Part shown: in pieces, positions 35,959-44,053 of the stretch
Layout of the letters: every line of letters begins with the position of its first letter
Numbering within the stretch: position 1 is the stretch's first letter
Source of the DNA: DATJGF01 sp035495315
Lineage (GTDB): Bacteria > Verrucomicrobiota > Verrucomicrobiia > Limisphaerales > UBA8199
Assembly: GCA_035495315.1 (NCBI GenBank)
Contig: DATJGF010000162.1
Span: 1 to 64,000 of the forward strand
Direction: 5' to 3'
DNA: 64,000 nucleotides
Made by a program: the position numbers and the translations under genes
The notes under the pieces: model-generated
The model's input: only the letters and a program-made list of their open reading frames with translations
Databases searched by the model: none
What the model was told of the DNA's origin: nothing

Positions 35959-35988
35959 TTGACTTGGCGAGCAACCGGAGCTTATACT
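35959..35988 (+). promoter_or_regulatory. Candidate promoter of fur
   Basis: TTGACT (35959-35964) and TATACT (35983-35988) with an 18-bp spacer. A start near 35995 would coincide with the tandem ATG codons at 35992 and 35995, which suggests a leaderless message. Confidence 0.5.
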
Positions 35989-35991
35989 GCG

Positions 35992-36465
35992 ATGATGGCA
36001 GACGCGGTAAATACCGGCGCCAAGCAGCGCTTCCTGGAATTCATCGCGCGGAAAAGTTTGCGTCTGACGGCTCAACGTCGGGCCATAATCGATACCGCGT
36101 TCAGCACTCACCAACATTTCACCGCCGAACAACTGTTGGCGTGGGCGCGTCGTCGGGATAAATCGGTTTCGCGCGCCACGGTTTATCGCACGTTGCCGCT
36201 CCTGACTGAAAGCGGGCTGGTTCGGGAGATGGATTTCGGTAAAGACTACAAGTTCTACGATCCCAATTACGCCGAACATCCCCATCACAACCATATTATC
36301 TGCCAGGACTGCGATAAGATTGTGGAATTCGACAGCGATAAAATCGAGCAACTCGAAAACCAGATCAGTAAGCGCCTGGGCTTCTCGGTGAAAAGTCACC
36401 GGCTGCAAATCACGGCCAATTGCGAGGAATTCCGCAAGCTGGGGATCTGCAAGAAGAAATCTTAA
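35992..36465 (+). CDS. fur: Fur-family metalloregulator
   Basis: 157 residues from the ATG at 35992 (the next ATG codon is equally possible). The winged helix is LTAQRRAIIDTAFSTHQHFT followed by the SRATVYRTLPLLTESGLVRE recognition part. Metal ligands include HPHHNHIICQDC (H98-H101, C104, C107) and H136 region; the second cysteine pair of the structural zinc site is reduced to NC at 143-144 and GIC near the end. Fur proteins repress iron uptake or oxidative stress genes; Fur, Zur and PerR cannot be separated with certainty here. TsaC follows after 16 bp. Confidence 0.9.
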   Translation: MMADAVNTGAKQRFLEFIARKSLRLTAQRRAIIDTAFSTHQHFTAEQLLAWARRRDKSVSRATVYRTLPLLTESGLVREMDFGKDYKFYDPNYAEHPHHNHIICQDCDKIVEFDSDKIEQLENQISKRLGFSVKSHRLQITANCEEFRKLGICKKKS

Positions 36466-36481
36466 ATCTGAACCAGGTGTT

Positions 36482-37528
36482 GTGCTCCTGACCAGCCGGC
36501 CTGTGGCTAGGATTTCTCAAAGCGACGCCATTATCCTGCGCACGGATTCGCCGGAATCATTCCGGGCCGCGGTGTTGCGTGCGACCGAGTTGCTTCGTGC
36601 GGGCCATGTGGTGGCAGTCCCTACCGAGACCGTTTACGGCCTTGCCGCCAATGCGTTTGACGCCCAGGCGGTGAATCGAATCTTCAAGATAAAGGGCCGT
36701 CCGGCTCATAATCCTATCATCGTGCACGTCAGTAGCGTGTCGATGGCTAAACGGTGCGTCAGCTCCTGGCCGTTGCTGGCCGGCAAACTGGCCCGCGCTT
36801 TTTGGCCTGGCCCCCTAACTCTGGTGCTGCCGCGCAGCAATAGCATTCCCGAAATCGTAACGGCAGGGGGACCGACTGTCGGCGTACGCTGGCCAAGTCA
36901 TCCTTTCATGCACTCCTTGATCCGGGAATGCGGTTTTCCACTCGCTGCCCCAAGCGCCAACCTATCCAATCGAGTTTCGCCCACCAACGCCGAACATGTC
37001 CGCAAGGCTCTCGGAAACAAAATATCCCTGATCATCGATGGGGGACAGGCGCAGGTTGGGATTGAGTCGACTGTGCTGGACCTGTCTGTTTCTCCACCTC
37101 AAGTATTACGGCCGGGAATGATTCGGGGCAGCACGTTGCGGGCTGCAACCGGCCGACTGGGAGTGGAGGAGCAGCGAGGACAGATGCCCAAGAGCCCCGG
37201 GATGTTACGGCAACACTACGCCCCACGCGCTCGGCTTGTCATCTGGTTCTGGCACACCGAGGAAGAGCTTCGCCAACGTAGCGCCGCCTTTGGCGTAAAC
37301 CCCCGCTCAGTTCATGTCATCGCCCATGACCGAATCCCGTCGGGACAGGGTTTTGGGCGGGTATCGGTTATACCGCATGACGCGGAGGCATTTGCCCGGT
37401 CTATCTACGCGGAATTGCACCAGTGCGATGAAAGCGGGGCCGAGTTGATAATTATCGAGCAATTGCCTCAGACGGATGAATGGAAAGCAATTACAGACCG
37501 TCTGAACAGGGCAGCGGCGGCGGGCTAG
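36482..37528 (+). CDS. tsaC: Threonylcarbamoyl-AMP synthase, long Sua5-type
   Basis: 348 residues from a GTG at 36482. The YrdC domain has VVAVPTETVYGLAANAFD, KIKGRPAHNPIIVHV, FWPGPLTLVLPRS and FPLAAPSANLSNRVSPT; a Sua5 C-terminal domain begins after the SPGMLRQHYAP linker near residue 240. The enzyme makes threonylcarbamoyl-AMP from threonine, bicarbonate and ATP for the t6A modification of tRNA. It is downstream of fur with a short gap, probably in one transcript. Confidence 0.95.
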   Translation: MLLTSRPVARISQSDAIILRTDSPESFRAAVLRATELLRAGHVVAVPTETVYGLAANAFDAQAVNRIFKIKGRPAHNPIIVHVSSVSMAKRCVSSWPLLAGKLARAFWPGPLTLVLPRSNSIPEIVTAGGPTVGVRWPSHPFMHSLIRECGFPLAAPSANLSNRVSPTNAEHVRKALGNKISLIIDGGQAQVGIESTVLDLSVSPPQVLRPGMIRGSTLRAATGRLGVEEQRGQMPKSPGMLRQHYAPRARLVIWFWHTEEELRQRSAAFGVNPRSVHVIAHDRIPSGQGFGRVSVIPHDAEAFARSIYAELHQCDESGAELIIIEQLPQTDEWKAITDRLNRAAAAG

Positions 37529-37724
37529 CCGGGAACGCTGGCCTATTTAGAAAATTGAAACAAACCGTCCGGCTGACGGGTCTAGTTGGCGATAACGGGT
37601 CTGACTCGGGAACAGTGCCCGGGGATAGTGCATGGACCGTAGTGCACGGGCTACGGCGAGGTGCCGACCCGACGCCGATCCTTTGTTTGACGAAATCTGT
37701 TGAATTGACCAATCTTCGCGCAAG

Positions 37725-39245
37725 ATGAGACTGCTCAGAATTCTGTTGGTTTTGGCAGGCGTACACACCGCCGCCCTGGCGCAAACAAATACGACCGGAG
37801 AGGCCCGGCCACTCACGTTGCAGGAGGCTATTGAGCTGGCGCTCAAACACAACCTCGACCTGCAAATCGATCGCTATAACCCTCTGGTTTCCTTTTATGG
37901 CCTCAAGGCCAATTACGGCGACTATGATCCGACCTTGAACCTGCAAGGCTCCCATAGCCACAATGAAGCCGGGTCTCAACTTCTGGGTGGCGGATTCACG
38001 ATTCCTGGATCGGTCAGTGATAGTGATACTTTTCTAGGCGATCTCGGCGGCAAAGCCCCTTGGGGAATGACTTACGATATCAGCGGCAATGTACAGGATA
38101 CGTATGGCCATAACTTTGGCGTTGATACCAACGGCCAAATTTTCAAAATCCCTTTTGAGAACAGCCGCGGTAATGTTAATCTTAGCGTTACCCAGCCCCT
38201 ACTGAGGAATTTCTGGATAGACTCGACTCGTCTTAACATCCACGTCGCGAAGAACCGGCTGAAATATTCTGAAGTCACTCTCAAGCTGCAGATCATGCAA
38301 ATCCTTACTACGCTTGAGCAGGCTTATTACGATCTGATTTACAATCGTGAGAATTTGACTGTGCAACAAAAGGCCGTCGAATTGGCCGAGCGATTGGTGA
38401 TGGAGAATCGGAAGCGTCTCGAGGTAGGCGCGCTCGCGCCACTGGATCTCCAATCGGCGGAGGCCCAGGCCGCCTCCAGCCGGGCTGCCGTATTCGCCGC
38501 CAAGAGCCAACTTGATACTCAGGAGAGGCTGGTCAAATCCTTGATTACGGATCGATATCTCGACGACTGGTCTGCGATCACACTCGAGCCAGTGGGAACC
38601 CTGACCGCGGTTCCTCCAGTCGTCAATCTGCGCGACAGTTGGAGCAAAGGCCTTAGCCAACGGCCGGAGTTGCAACAGGCCAAGCTCGATATCGAGCGCG
38701 CGGGATTACAGTTGAAATACGATCGCAACCAACTCTACCCGGAACTCGACGTCTTTGGCAGCTACGGCTTTAACGGTTCCGGATCGGAATTCAGCGACGC
38801 ACTTTACGATATCCAACGAACGGACCGTCCCGTTTGGAGCTACGGCGGCAAGATCAGTATCCCCTTGGCCAATCTTCGCGCACGCAACAATTACAAGTCC
38901 ACCAAAGCTAATCTCCAACAGCTGACCCTGGCACTCAAACAACTGGAACAGAACACGATGATTTTGATCGATAATGATATCGGCACCATCCGCGCCAATT
39001 ACGATCAGGTTCAGGCGACCCGCGCCGCCCGGGAGTTCCAGGAAGCGGCACTGGCGGCCGAGCAAAAGAAACTCGAAAGCGGCAAAAGCACCACTTACAC
39101 CGTTTTGCAGGTCCAGCGCGACTTGACCAGCGCGCGCGGCAGCGAAATACAGGCGCTCGATGCCTACAACAAGAGCCTCTCTCAACTCAGTCTCCATGAA
39201 GGCACGACTTTGCAACGGCTGAACGTTAATCTCGAGGTTAAGTGA
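37725..39245 (+). CDS. TolC-family outer-membrane efflux protein
   Basis: 506 residues. A signal peptide (MRLLRILLVLAGVHTAALAQ) is followed by the OEP repeats: TLQEAIELALKHNLDLQIDR, LSVTQPLLRNFW, long heptad-rich helices (for example 210-260 and 380-460) and the second-repeat GGKISIPLANLRARNNYKST. Two OEP repeats, each with a coiled-coil hairpin, build the trimeric tunnel for type I secretion or RND efflux. No adaptor or pump gene is adjacent, so its partner is unlinked. The 196 bp upstream show no gene. Confidence 0.93.
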   Translation: MRLLRILLVLAGVHTAALAQTNTTGEARPLTLQEAIELALKHNLDLQIDRYNPLVSFYGLKANYGDYDPTLNLQGSHSHNEAGSQLLGGGFTIPGSVSDSDTFLGDLGGKAPWGMTYDISGNVQDTYGHNFGVDTNGQIFKIPFENSRGNVNLSVTQPLLRNFWIDSTRLNIHVAKNRLKYSEVTLKLQIMQILTTLEQAYYDLIYNRENLTVQQKAVELAERLVMENRKRLEVGALAPLDLQSAEAQAASSRAAVFAAKSQLDTQERLVKSLITDRYLDDWSAITLEPVGTLTAVPPVVNLRDSWSKGLSQRPELQQAKLDIERAGLQLKYDRNQLYPELDVFGSYGFNGSGSEFSDALYDIQRTDRPVWSYGGKISIPLANLRARNNYKSTKANLQQLTLALKQLEQNTMILIDNDIGTIRANYDQVQATRAAREFQEAALAAEQKKLESGKSTTYTVLQVQRDLTSARGSEIQALDAYNKSLSQLSLHEGTTLQRLNVNLEVK

Positions 39246-39294
39246 CGGAGGGTAGCGTTGTAGCATGGCCTCCTCGCCTGCGAGTCTTAGCCTC

Positions 39295-39378
39295 TGTAGG
39301 AGACGACGTAAGGAGACTCCGTTTATTCTGTGCCCTGGAATCCCGTTTGATCAGAATCTCCTTACGTCGTCTCCTACA
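39295..39378. repeat. Dispersed repeat family B, perfect 22-bp inverted repeat
   Basis: The arms TGTAGGAGACGACGTAAGGA plus two bases (39295-39316) and their exact complement (39357-39378) enclose a 40-nt loop. The copy lies in the 297-bp gap after the TolC gene and could fold as a large hairpin. The rest of the gap shows no gene. Confidence 0.9.
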
Positions 39379-39542
39379 ATGAGAGTCTGTTGTCATGAAT
39401 GAATGGAGGCGGGCGAGACGCCGCTTTAACTCGGAGGTGAGGACGCCGCGCCGATCACTTCTACCGCTTGCACGGCTTTGCTGGCCATGCTATTCCCTTC
39501 CAGGGAATGATTGAATTCAGTCGCACTCCCGTCTAAACACTC

Positions 39543-42179
39543 ATGGCTGTTGCGGTGGCTCCCCGTCGGCGCGCAAGTGTAGACGGCAAATTCTTCAGGC
39601 TTGGCGAAAAGAAATTTTACGTCAAAGGGGTAGCCTATGGTCCGTTCCGTGACAATGAGCAGGCCAAGCCGTTCGCGTCGAAAGAGCAAACAGCCGCTGA
39701 TTTCGCTCAAATCCGCCAACTGGAAGCCAATCTAATTCGCATCTACGATGTCCCTCCCAAGTGGTTCCTTGACCTCGCATTGGAACACAAACTGAAACTC
39801 CTAATCGACATTCCGTGGAACAAGCACCTCTGTTTTATCGACTCCCCGGCCGAGCAAGACCGTGCCCGTCAGGCCGTTCGCAATGCTGTTCTAGGATGCG
39901 GCGGGCATCCGGCGATTTTCGCATTTAGCGTCGCCAACGAGGTCCCTCCCGACATTGTTCGGTGGAGCGGAACCCAAGCCGTTTCGGATTTTATTGACGA
40001 GCTGGTTCAGGAAGCCAAACACGCCGACCCGCAATGCTTGTGCACGTTTACGAACTTCCCTCCGACTGAGTTCCTGCATCCGGCGTGCGTCGATTTCGTT
40101 TGCTTCAATGTTTATCTGCACCAGGAAGCCGCTTTCAAAAACTACCTCGCCCGACTGCAAATGCAGGCCGACTCCAAGCCGCTAATATTGGGTGAATTCG
40201 GAATAGATTCCATCCGTGAGGGAGAACAACGCAAATGCGAGTTGCTGAGCTGGCAGGTTGAAGCGGTCTTCCGGGGCGGACTGGCCGGCGGTATCGTCTT
40301 TAGCTACACGGACGATTGGTGGCGCGGTGGAGCACCAATCGAAGATTGGGCGATGGGGTTGACGACACGTCAGCGGCAGCCCAAGGAATCGTTTTATGCC
40401 GTCCAAAAAGCCTTCCGAGTTGCGCCCTATTTTCGCTTGCCCCGCTACCCGCGGGTTTCGGTGGTGGTCGCGGCCTACAACGCGGACCGTACTTTGAAAG
40501 CATGCCTGGAGTCGTTACAGCAACTGAAATATCCTGATTACGAGGTCGTCCTTGTCGATGACGGCTCGACCGATACTACCCCGCAGATCGCATTCCTGCA
40601 AACATACGTCCGGCATGTGCGCCACGAAAGAAACCTGGGACTTTCCGCGGCTCGCAATACCGGGATTGAAGTCGCTTCAGGCGAGATAATCGCTTTTACC
40701 GACGCCGATTGCCGGACTGACGAGGATTGGCTCTACTACCTTTCAGCGGAGTTGATGACAGGCGAGTTTGCCGCCATGGGTGGTCCAAATCTTCTCCCAC
40801 CGGAAGATTCCGCCGTGGCGGCCGCCGTCATGGCCTCGCCTGGGGGCCCTGCTCACGTCATGTTGTCCGATCGGCAGGCGGAGCATATTCCCGGCTGTAA
40901 TATGGCATTTTTTAAGTGGGTGCTGAGAGAGTTGGGCGGATTTGATGCGGCGTTTCGCCGCGCCGGCGATGATGTGGATCTCTGCTGGCGCCTGCAGCAG
41001 GCCGGCTACAAAATTGGGTTTAGCCCAGCCGCATTTGTGTGGCATTTCCGTCGCTCGACGGTTGTCGATTACCTCAAACAACAACACGGATACGGTGAAG
41101 CTGAAGCACTGCTGGTCCGAAAACATCCTGAATACTTTAACTCGTTTGGCGGTAGCATCTGGAGGGGCCGCATCTACACTTCATCCAAATTCGGACTCCT
41201 GCTCCGAGGTTCCATCATCTATCGCGGCCTTTTTGGCAGCGCCGGGTTCCAATCGCTCTATGCCGCCGAACCCGCGCTTACCTTGATGCTATGCACTACC
41301 CTCGAGTATCATGTGCTGGTGACTCTGCCGCTTTGGATTTTGTCGGCAATTTGGGTGGCGCTGCTGCCGATCGCGATCACTACACTCCTGGTGCCGCTCG
41401 CCGTCTGCTGCGCCGCCGCTGCCCAGGCCACGTTACCTCGAGAAAAACTGCGTTGGTGGTCGCGGCCATTGGTCGCTTTGCGTTACTTCCTTCAGCCCAT
41501 TGTTCGAGGGTGGGCTCGATATCAGGGCCGCCTTTTTTTCCGCCCGACCCCGCTGGCGGCGCAGCAGACCCTCGAATCCGTCGCGCTGGGTGAAAGCGGT
41601 CAGTCTGTCGATCAAGCCGAATATTGGAGCAGTGAACCCATCAATCGTCTGGCGTTTGTCGCCGACGTTTTGCGGCACCTGGATCGGCAAGGCTGGCCAA
41701 ATAAATCGGACATAGGGTGGTGTGATTACGATGTCGAGATTTACGGCAGCCGCTGGAGCAGTGTTCAGTTGACAACCGTCGAGGAGGAACACCCACGCGG
41801 CCAGCGTTTAATTCGTTGCCGTCTGCGCCCGCGGTGGTCACTGGCCGCAAAGGTCGCTTTTGCATTGTTAGCCGGATTGGATTTCCTGGTCTTGGGATTT
41901 GGCGCGCATCGAGTCCCCTGGTTTGCTCTGGTGCTGCTCACCTTGCCGCTCTTCGCCTGGCTCATCCACCGCGAACAACGCGCCTTGCAAAGCCTCTTAA
42001 TCATTTTTCTGGATGGACTCGCCGCCGAGTGGAAAATGACCCGGACAAGCCCTCAATTTGCCCTTTCCCAGCCGGCGCCGGAGACCTCTGGATCGCTGCC
42101 ATTGCCCGCCCGACCACACAACGCGCTGGCGCCCGAATCTCCCGCCCCGGAGAAGATTCCCCACGCGACCCACGAATGA
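39543..42179 (+). CDS. Glycoside hydrolase-like domain fused to a GT2 glycosyltransferase with membrane segments
   Basis: 878 residues. Residues 15-300 form a TIM-barrel glycosidase-like domain (clan GH-A style): KKFYVKGVAYGPFRDNEQAK, LIRIYDVPPKWFLDLALEHK, AFSVANEVPP with E133 as the likely acid/base and LILGEFGID with E218 as the likely nucleophile. Residues 304-560 form a GT2 domain: VSVVVAAYN, VVLVDDGSTDTTPQI, AFTDADCRTDEDW, and GGFDAAFRRAGDDVDLCWRL. Hydrophobic segments follow at about 585-650 and 765-810. Such enzymes may build and trim an extracellular polysaccharide. The stop overlaps the thyA start (ATGA). No export gene for a polymer is nearby. Confidence 0.87.
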   Translation: MAVAVAPRRRASVDGKFFRLGEKKFYVKGVAYGPFRDNEQAKPFASKEQTAADFAQIRQLEANLIRIYDVPPKWFLDLALEHKLKLLIDIPWNKHLCFIDSPAEQDRARQAVRNAVLGCGGHPAIFAFSVANEVPPDIVRWSGTQAVSDFIDELVQEAKHADPQCLCTFTNFPPTEFLHPACVDFVCFNVYLHQEAAFKNYLARLQMQADSKPLILGEFGIDSIREGEQRKCELLSWQVEAVFRGGLAGGIVFSYTDDWWRGGAPIEDWAMGLTTRQRQPKESFYAVQKAFRVAPYFRLPRYPRVSVVVAAYNADRTLKACLESLQQLKYPDYEVVLVDDGSTDTTPQIAFLQTYVRHVRHERNLGLSAARNTGIEVASGEIIAFTDADCRTDEDWLYYLSAELMTGEFAAMGGPNLLPPEDSAVAAAVMASPGGPAHVMLSDRQAEHIPGCNMAFFKWVLRELGGFDAAFRRAGDDVDLCWRLQQAGYKIGFSPAAFVWHFRRSTVVDYLKQQHGYGEAEALLVRKHPEYFNSFGGSIWRGRIYTSSKFGLLLRGSIIYRGLFGSAGFQSLYAAEPALTLMLCTTLEYHVLVTLPLWILSAIWVALLPIAITTLLVPLAVCCAAAAQATLPREKLRWWSRPLVALRYFLQPIVRGWARYQGRLFFRPTPLAAQQTLESVALGESGQSVDQAEYWSSEPINRLAFVADVLRHLDRQGWPNKSDIGWCDYDVEIYGSRWSSVQLTTVEEEHPRGQRLIRCRLRPRWSLAAKVAFALLAGLDFLVLGFGAHRVPWFALVLLTLPLFAWLIHREQRALQSLLIIFLDGLAAEWKMTRTSPQFALSQPAPETSGSLPLPARPHNALAPESPAPEKIPHATHE

Positions 42180-43150
42180 AACAGTATCTCGATTTAGTTC
42201 GAACCATTCTGCAAACCGGCACCTGGCAGCAAAATCGTACCGGTGTCCGAACCATCAGCATTCCGGGTGCGATGTTGCGTTTCGATTTGCGGGGTGGCCT
42301 TTTCCCGGCCATTACAACGCGCAAACTGGCATTCAAATCGTCGATCGGTGAGTTGATCGCGTTCCTTCGCGCTTCGCGCAAAGCTTCCGATTTCCGCGCC
42401 CTCGGTTGCAAGGTATGGGATCAGAACGCCAACGAGAATGCGCAATGGCTCGCCAACCCCTATCGCGAAGGCGTCGATGATCTGGGCGACGTCTATGGAG
42501 TACAGTGGCGCCAGTGGCCCGCATGGAAACTGCTCGACGCAGGCCGGACCGCGCAGATCGAGAACGCCGGCAAGAGCGGTTATCAGCTAATTGCCCGATT
42601 CCAAACGAAAAAAGGGGAGCAGGTTCTGCTTTACAAGGCGATTGACCAGCTCCGGCAATGCCTCGATACGATCATGCGGAACCCCACCGACCGCCGCGTA
42701 CTGTTCCATGCGTGGAATTGCTCCCAACTTGATCAAATGGCCTTGCCGCCCTGCCACCTGCTTTACCAGTTCCTCCCTAACGCCGCCAACAAGGAAATCT
42801 CGTTGTGTCTCTACGTGCGTTCCAACGACCTCGGGCTAGGCACAGGTTTCAACCTCAGTGAGGCTGCCGCGCTCCTTTACCTCGTCGGCCGGTTGACCGG
42901 TTATACCCCCCGCTGGTTCACCTACTTCATCGCCGACGCCCACATCTACGAAAACCATCTCGACATGCTCAGCGAGCAACTCAAACGCGACCCTTTCCCA
43001 GCGCCCAAGTTGGTGATCTCCCAACGGGTCCCGGAATTCTCACGGACCGGCAAATACGAACCGGAATGGCTGGAAAAAGTCGAGCCGACAGATTTTTCGC
43101 TCGAGGGTTACCAGCATCATCCGCCTTTGACCGCGCCAATGGCAGTATGA
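42176..43150 (+). CDS. thyA: Thymidylate synthase (ThyA), long form
   Basis: 324 residues from the ATG at 42176, against 264 for E. coli ThyA. Residue markers: RTGVRTISIPGAMLRFDLRG, PAITTRKLAFKSSIGELIAF, GDVYGVQWRQWP, then RNPTDRRVLFHAWN and the catalytic cysteine in ALPPCHLLYQF (C193), with GFNLSEAAALLYLVGRLTGY, FIADAHIYENHLDML. Extra length falls in the middle (about 120-155) and at the end. It makes dTMP from dUMP with methylenetetrahydrofolate. It overlaps the fusion gene by 4 bp, an unusual pairing. No folA follows; the next sequence is pseudogene debris. Confidence 0.92.
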   Translation: MKQYLDLVRTILQTGTWQQNRTGVRTISIPGAMLRFDLRGGLFPAITTRKLAFKSSIGELIAFLRASRKASDFRALGCKVWDQNANENAQWLANPYREGVDDLGDVYGVQWRQWPAWKLLDAGRTAQIENAGKSGYQLIARFQTKKGEQVLLYKAIDQLRQCLDTIMRNPTDRRVLFHAWNCSQLDQMALPPCHLLYQFLPNAANKEISLCLYVRSNDLGLGTGFNLSEAAALLYLVGRLTGYTPRWFTYFIADAHIYENHLDMLSEQLKRDPFPAPKLVISQRVPEFSRTGKYEPEWLEKVEPTDFSLEGYQHHPPLTAPMAV

Positions 43151-43180
43151 GGAAGCCCACTGACGAAGCCCTGCGCCTTC

Positions 43181-43198
43181 TTCGGAAGGCCGAGCTCC
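43181..43198. repeat. Dispersed repeat family A, single arm
   Basis: TTCGGAAGGCCGAGCTCC occurs once here, identical to the left arm at 58841-58858. No matching right arm was found nearby, so this is a half copy. It sits just before the pseudogene region. Confidence 0.8.
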
Positions 43199-43248
43199 CC
43201 CGTAAAGAAGTTTGACATTCGTATTCAGATCACCACAGGATCCAGCGC

Positions 43249-43404
43249 ATGCACAAGGAGCAGGCATTATCATTGTTGCGCCAGATGCTGGGGGCCGACG
43301 CGGATTTTCGAGATGGACAATGGGAAGCGTGGCTGAGCACCAACCTCTGGCGCGACCGATTTAAAGAATCACACAATGCAAGTTCACGATGTATTAAGCA
43401 GTGA
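43249..43404 (+). pseudogene. Remnant of a RecQ-like helicase (N-terminal end only)
   Basis: An ATG at 43249 opens 51 residues that begin MHKEQALSLLRQMLGADADF and contain RDGQWEAW, which matches the opening FRxGQWEAI helix of RecQ-type helicases that are often neighbours of DprA-like genes. After that the reading frame does not continue into helicase motifs: there is no Walker A, no DEAD-type box, and the frame stops at 43404. Almost the whole helicase is missing. The remnant overlaps the start of the DprA-like remnant. Confidence 0.6.
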
Positions 43405-43844
43405 CGGCCAGGTCCTGGTCGCCCTCTGTTCAGGTTTGGGTTTGTCATCCAAAGACCAAGGCCAGGAGGCGGCACCATTTACCCCTGCGGCCTGGAATCA
43501 ACTCGCCAAACAAATTCAGAATTCTGCGCTAAAGGAACCCAGCGCCTTGCAAGGCCTGACCGCCACCGAACTTGAACGGCCTTGCCGATTACACCATCGT
43601 TGTCAGCAGCGAGTTCAAAACTGGAGGCACATGGGCGGGCGCTAGCGAAGCCTTAAAGAATCGTTCCTGCCCAGTCTTCGTTCGCGACGCGCCAATGGCG
43701 CCTAAAGGCAACGGCGAGTTGATTAAATTGGGCGCCAATGTCTGGTCCGAGAACGACCTCGAGGGAAACAATAACCTGCCCCAATGGCTGCAACAACACA
43801 CACGAGTGGCCCCCGTAGAACAAGATTTGTTCGCCCAGGCCTAG
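43376..43844 (+). pseudogene. DprA/Smf-like Rossmann protein, deleted and frameshifted
   Basis: Two pieces in different frames. The first (from 43376) is MQVHDVLSSDGQVLVALCSG, ending near LQGLTATELE; the second (about 43574-43844) has LADYTIVVSSEFKTGGTWAG and CPVFVRDAPMAPKGNGELIK, the end of a DprA-like Rossmann domain. About 200 residues that should lie between, including the nucleotide-binding SGGARG-type loop, are absent. The junction is at about 43575 and needs a +1 shift. In intact genomes such proteins sit beside a RecQ-like helicase. The locus looks like a defence or competence module in decay. Confidence 0.65.
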
Positions 43845-43911
43845 CGCAGAGTTTTACTCTATGAGCACCGCTTGGAAGGCCCCAGCGTTTGTTGGTTTCG
43901 CGGCGCTAGTT

Positions 43912-44013
43912 TGAACCGCAGAGGCGCGATGCCCGCAGAGAAAAGCACTCATCCACTGCGGAAACTGCGGGGTCAAAAGTTTTTTTCTGCGTCCATCGCG
44001 TCTCGGCGGTTCA
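43912..44013. repeat. Dispersed repeat family D, imperfect inverted repeat
   Basis: Left arm 43912-43944 (TGAACCGCAGAGGCGCGATG and following bases, ending GCAGAGAAAA) and right arm 43981-44013 (TTTTTTCTGCGTCC, ending CGGCGGTTCA) match over most of 33 positions, with a 36-nt loop. It lies between the pseudogenes and the end of the minus-strand ECF operon and could act as a terminator for either direction. Confidence 0.75.
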
Positions 44014-44053
44014 TTGCTGATCGGAGGAACGCTTGGCAGATTCAACAGCTCGG

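Noticed and set aside
37480..37728. 82-codon frame between tsaC and the TolC-like gene
   Set aside because: It overlaps the tsaC end, shows no motif, and its composition is unlike the neighbours.
39295..39378. Possible CRISPR array
   Set aside because: Repeated units are paired inverted arms, not regularly spaced direct repeats, and no cas gene is present.
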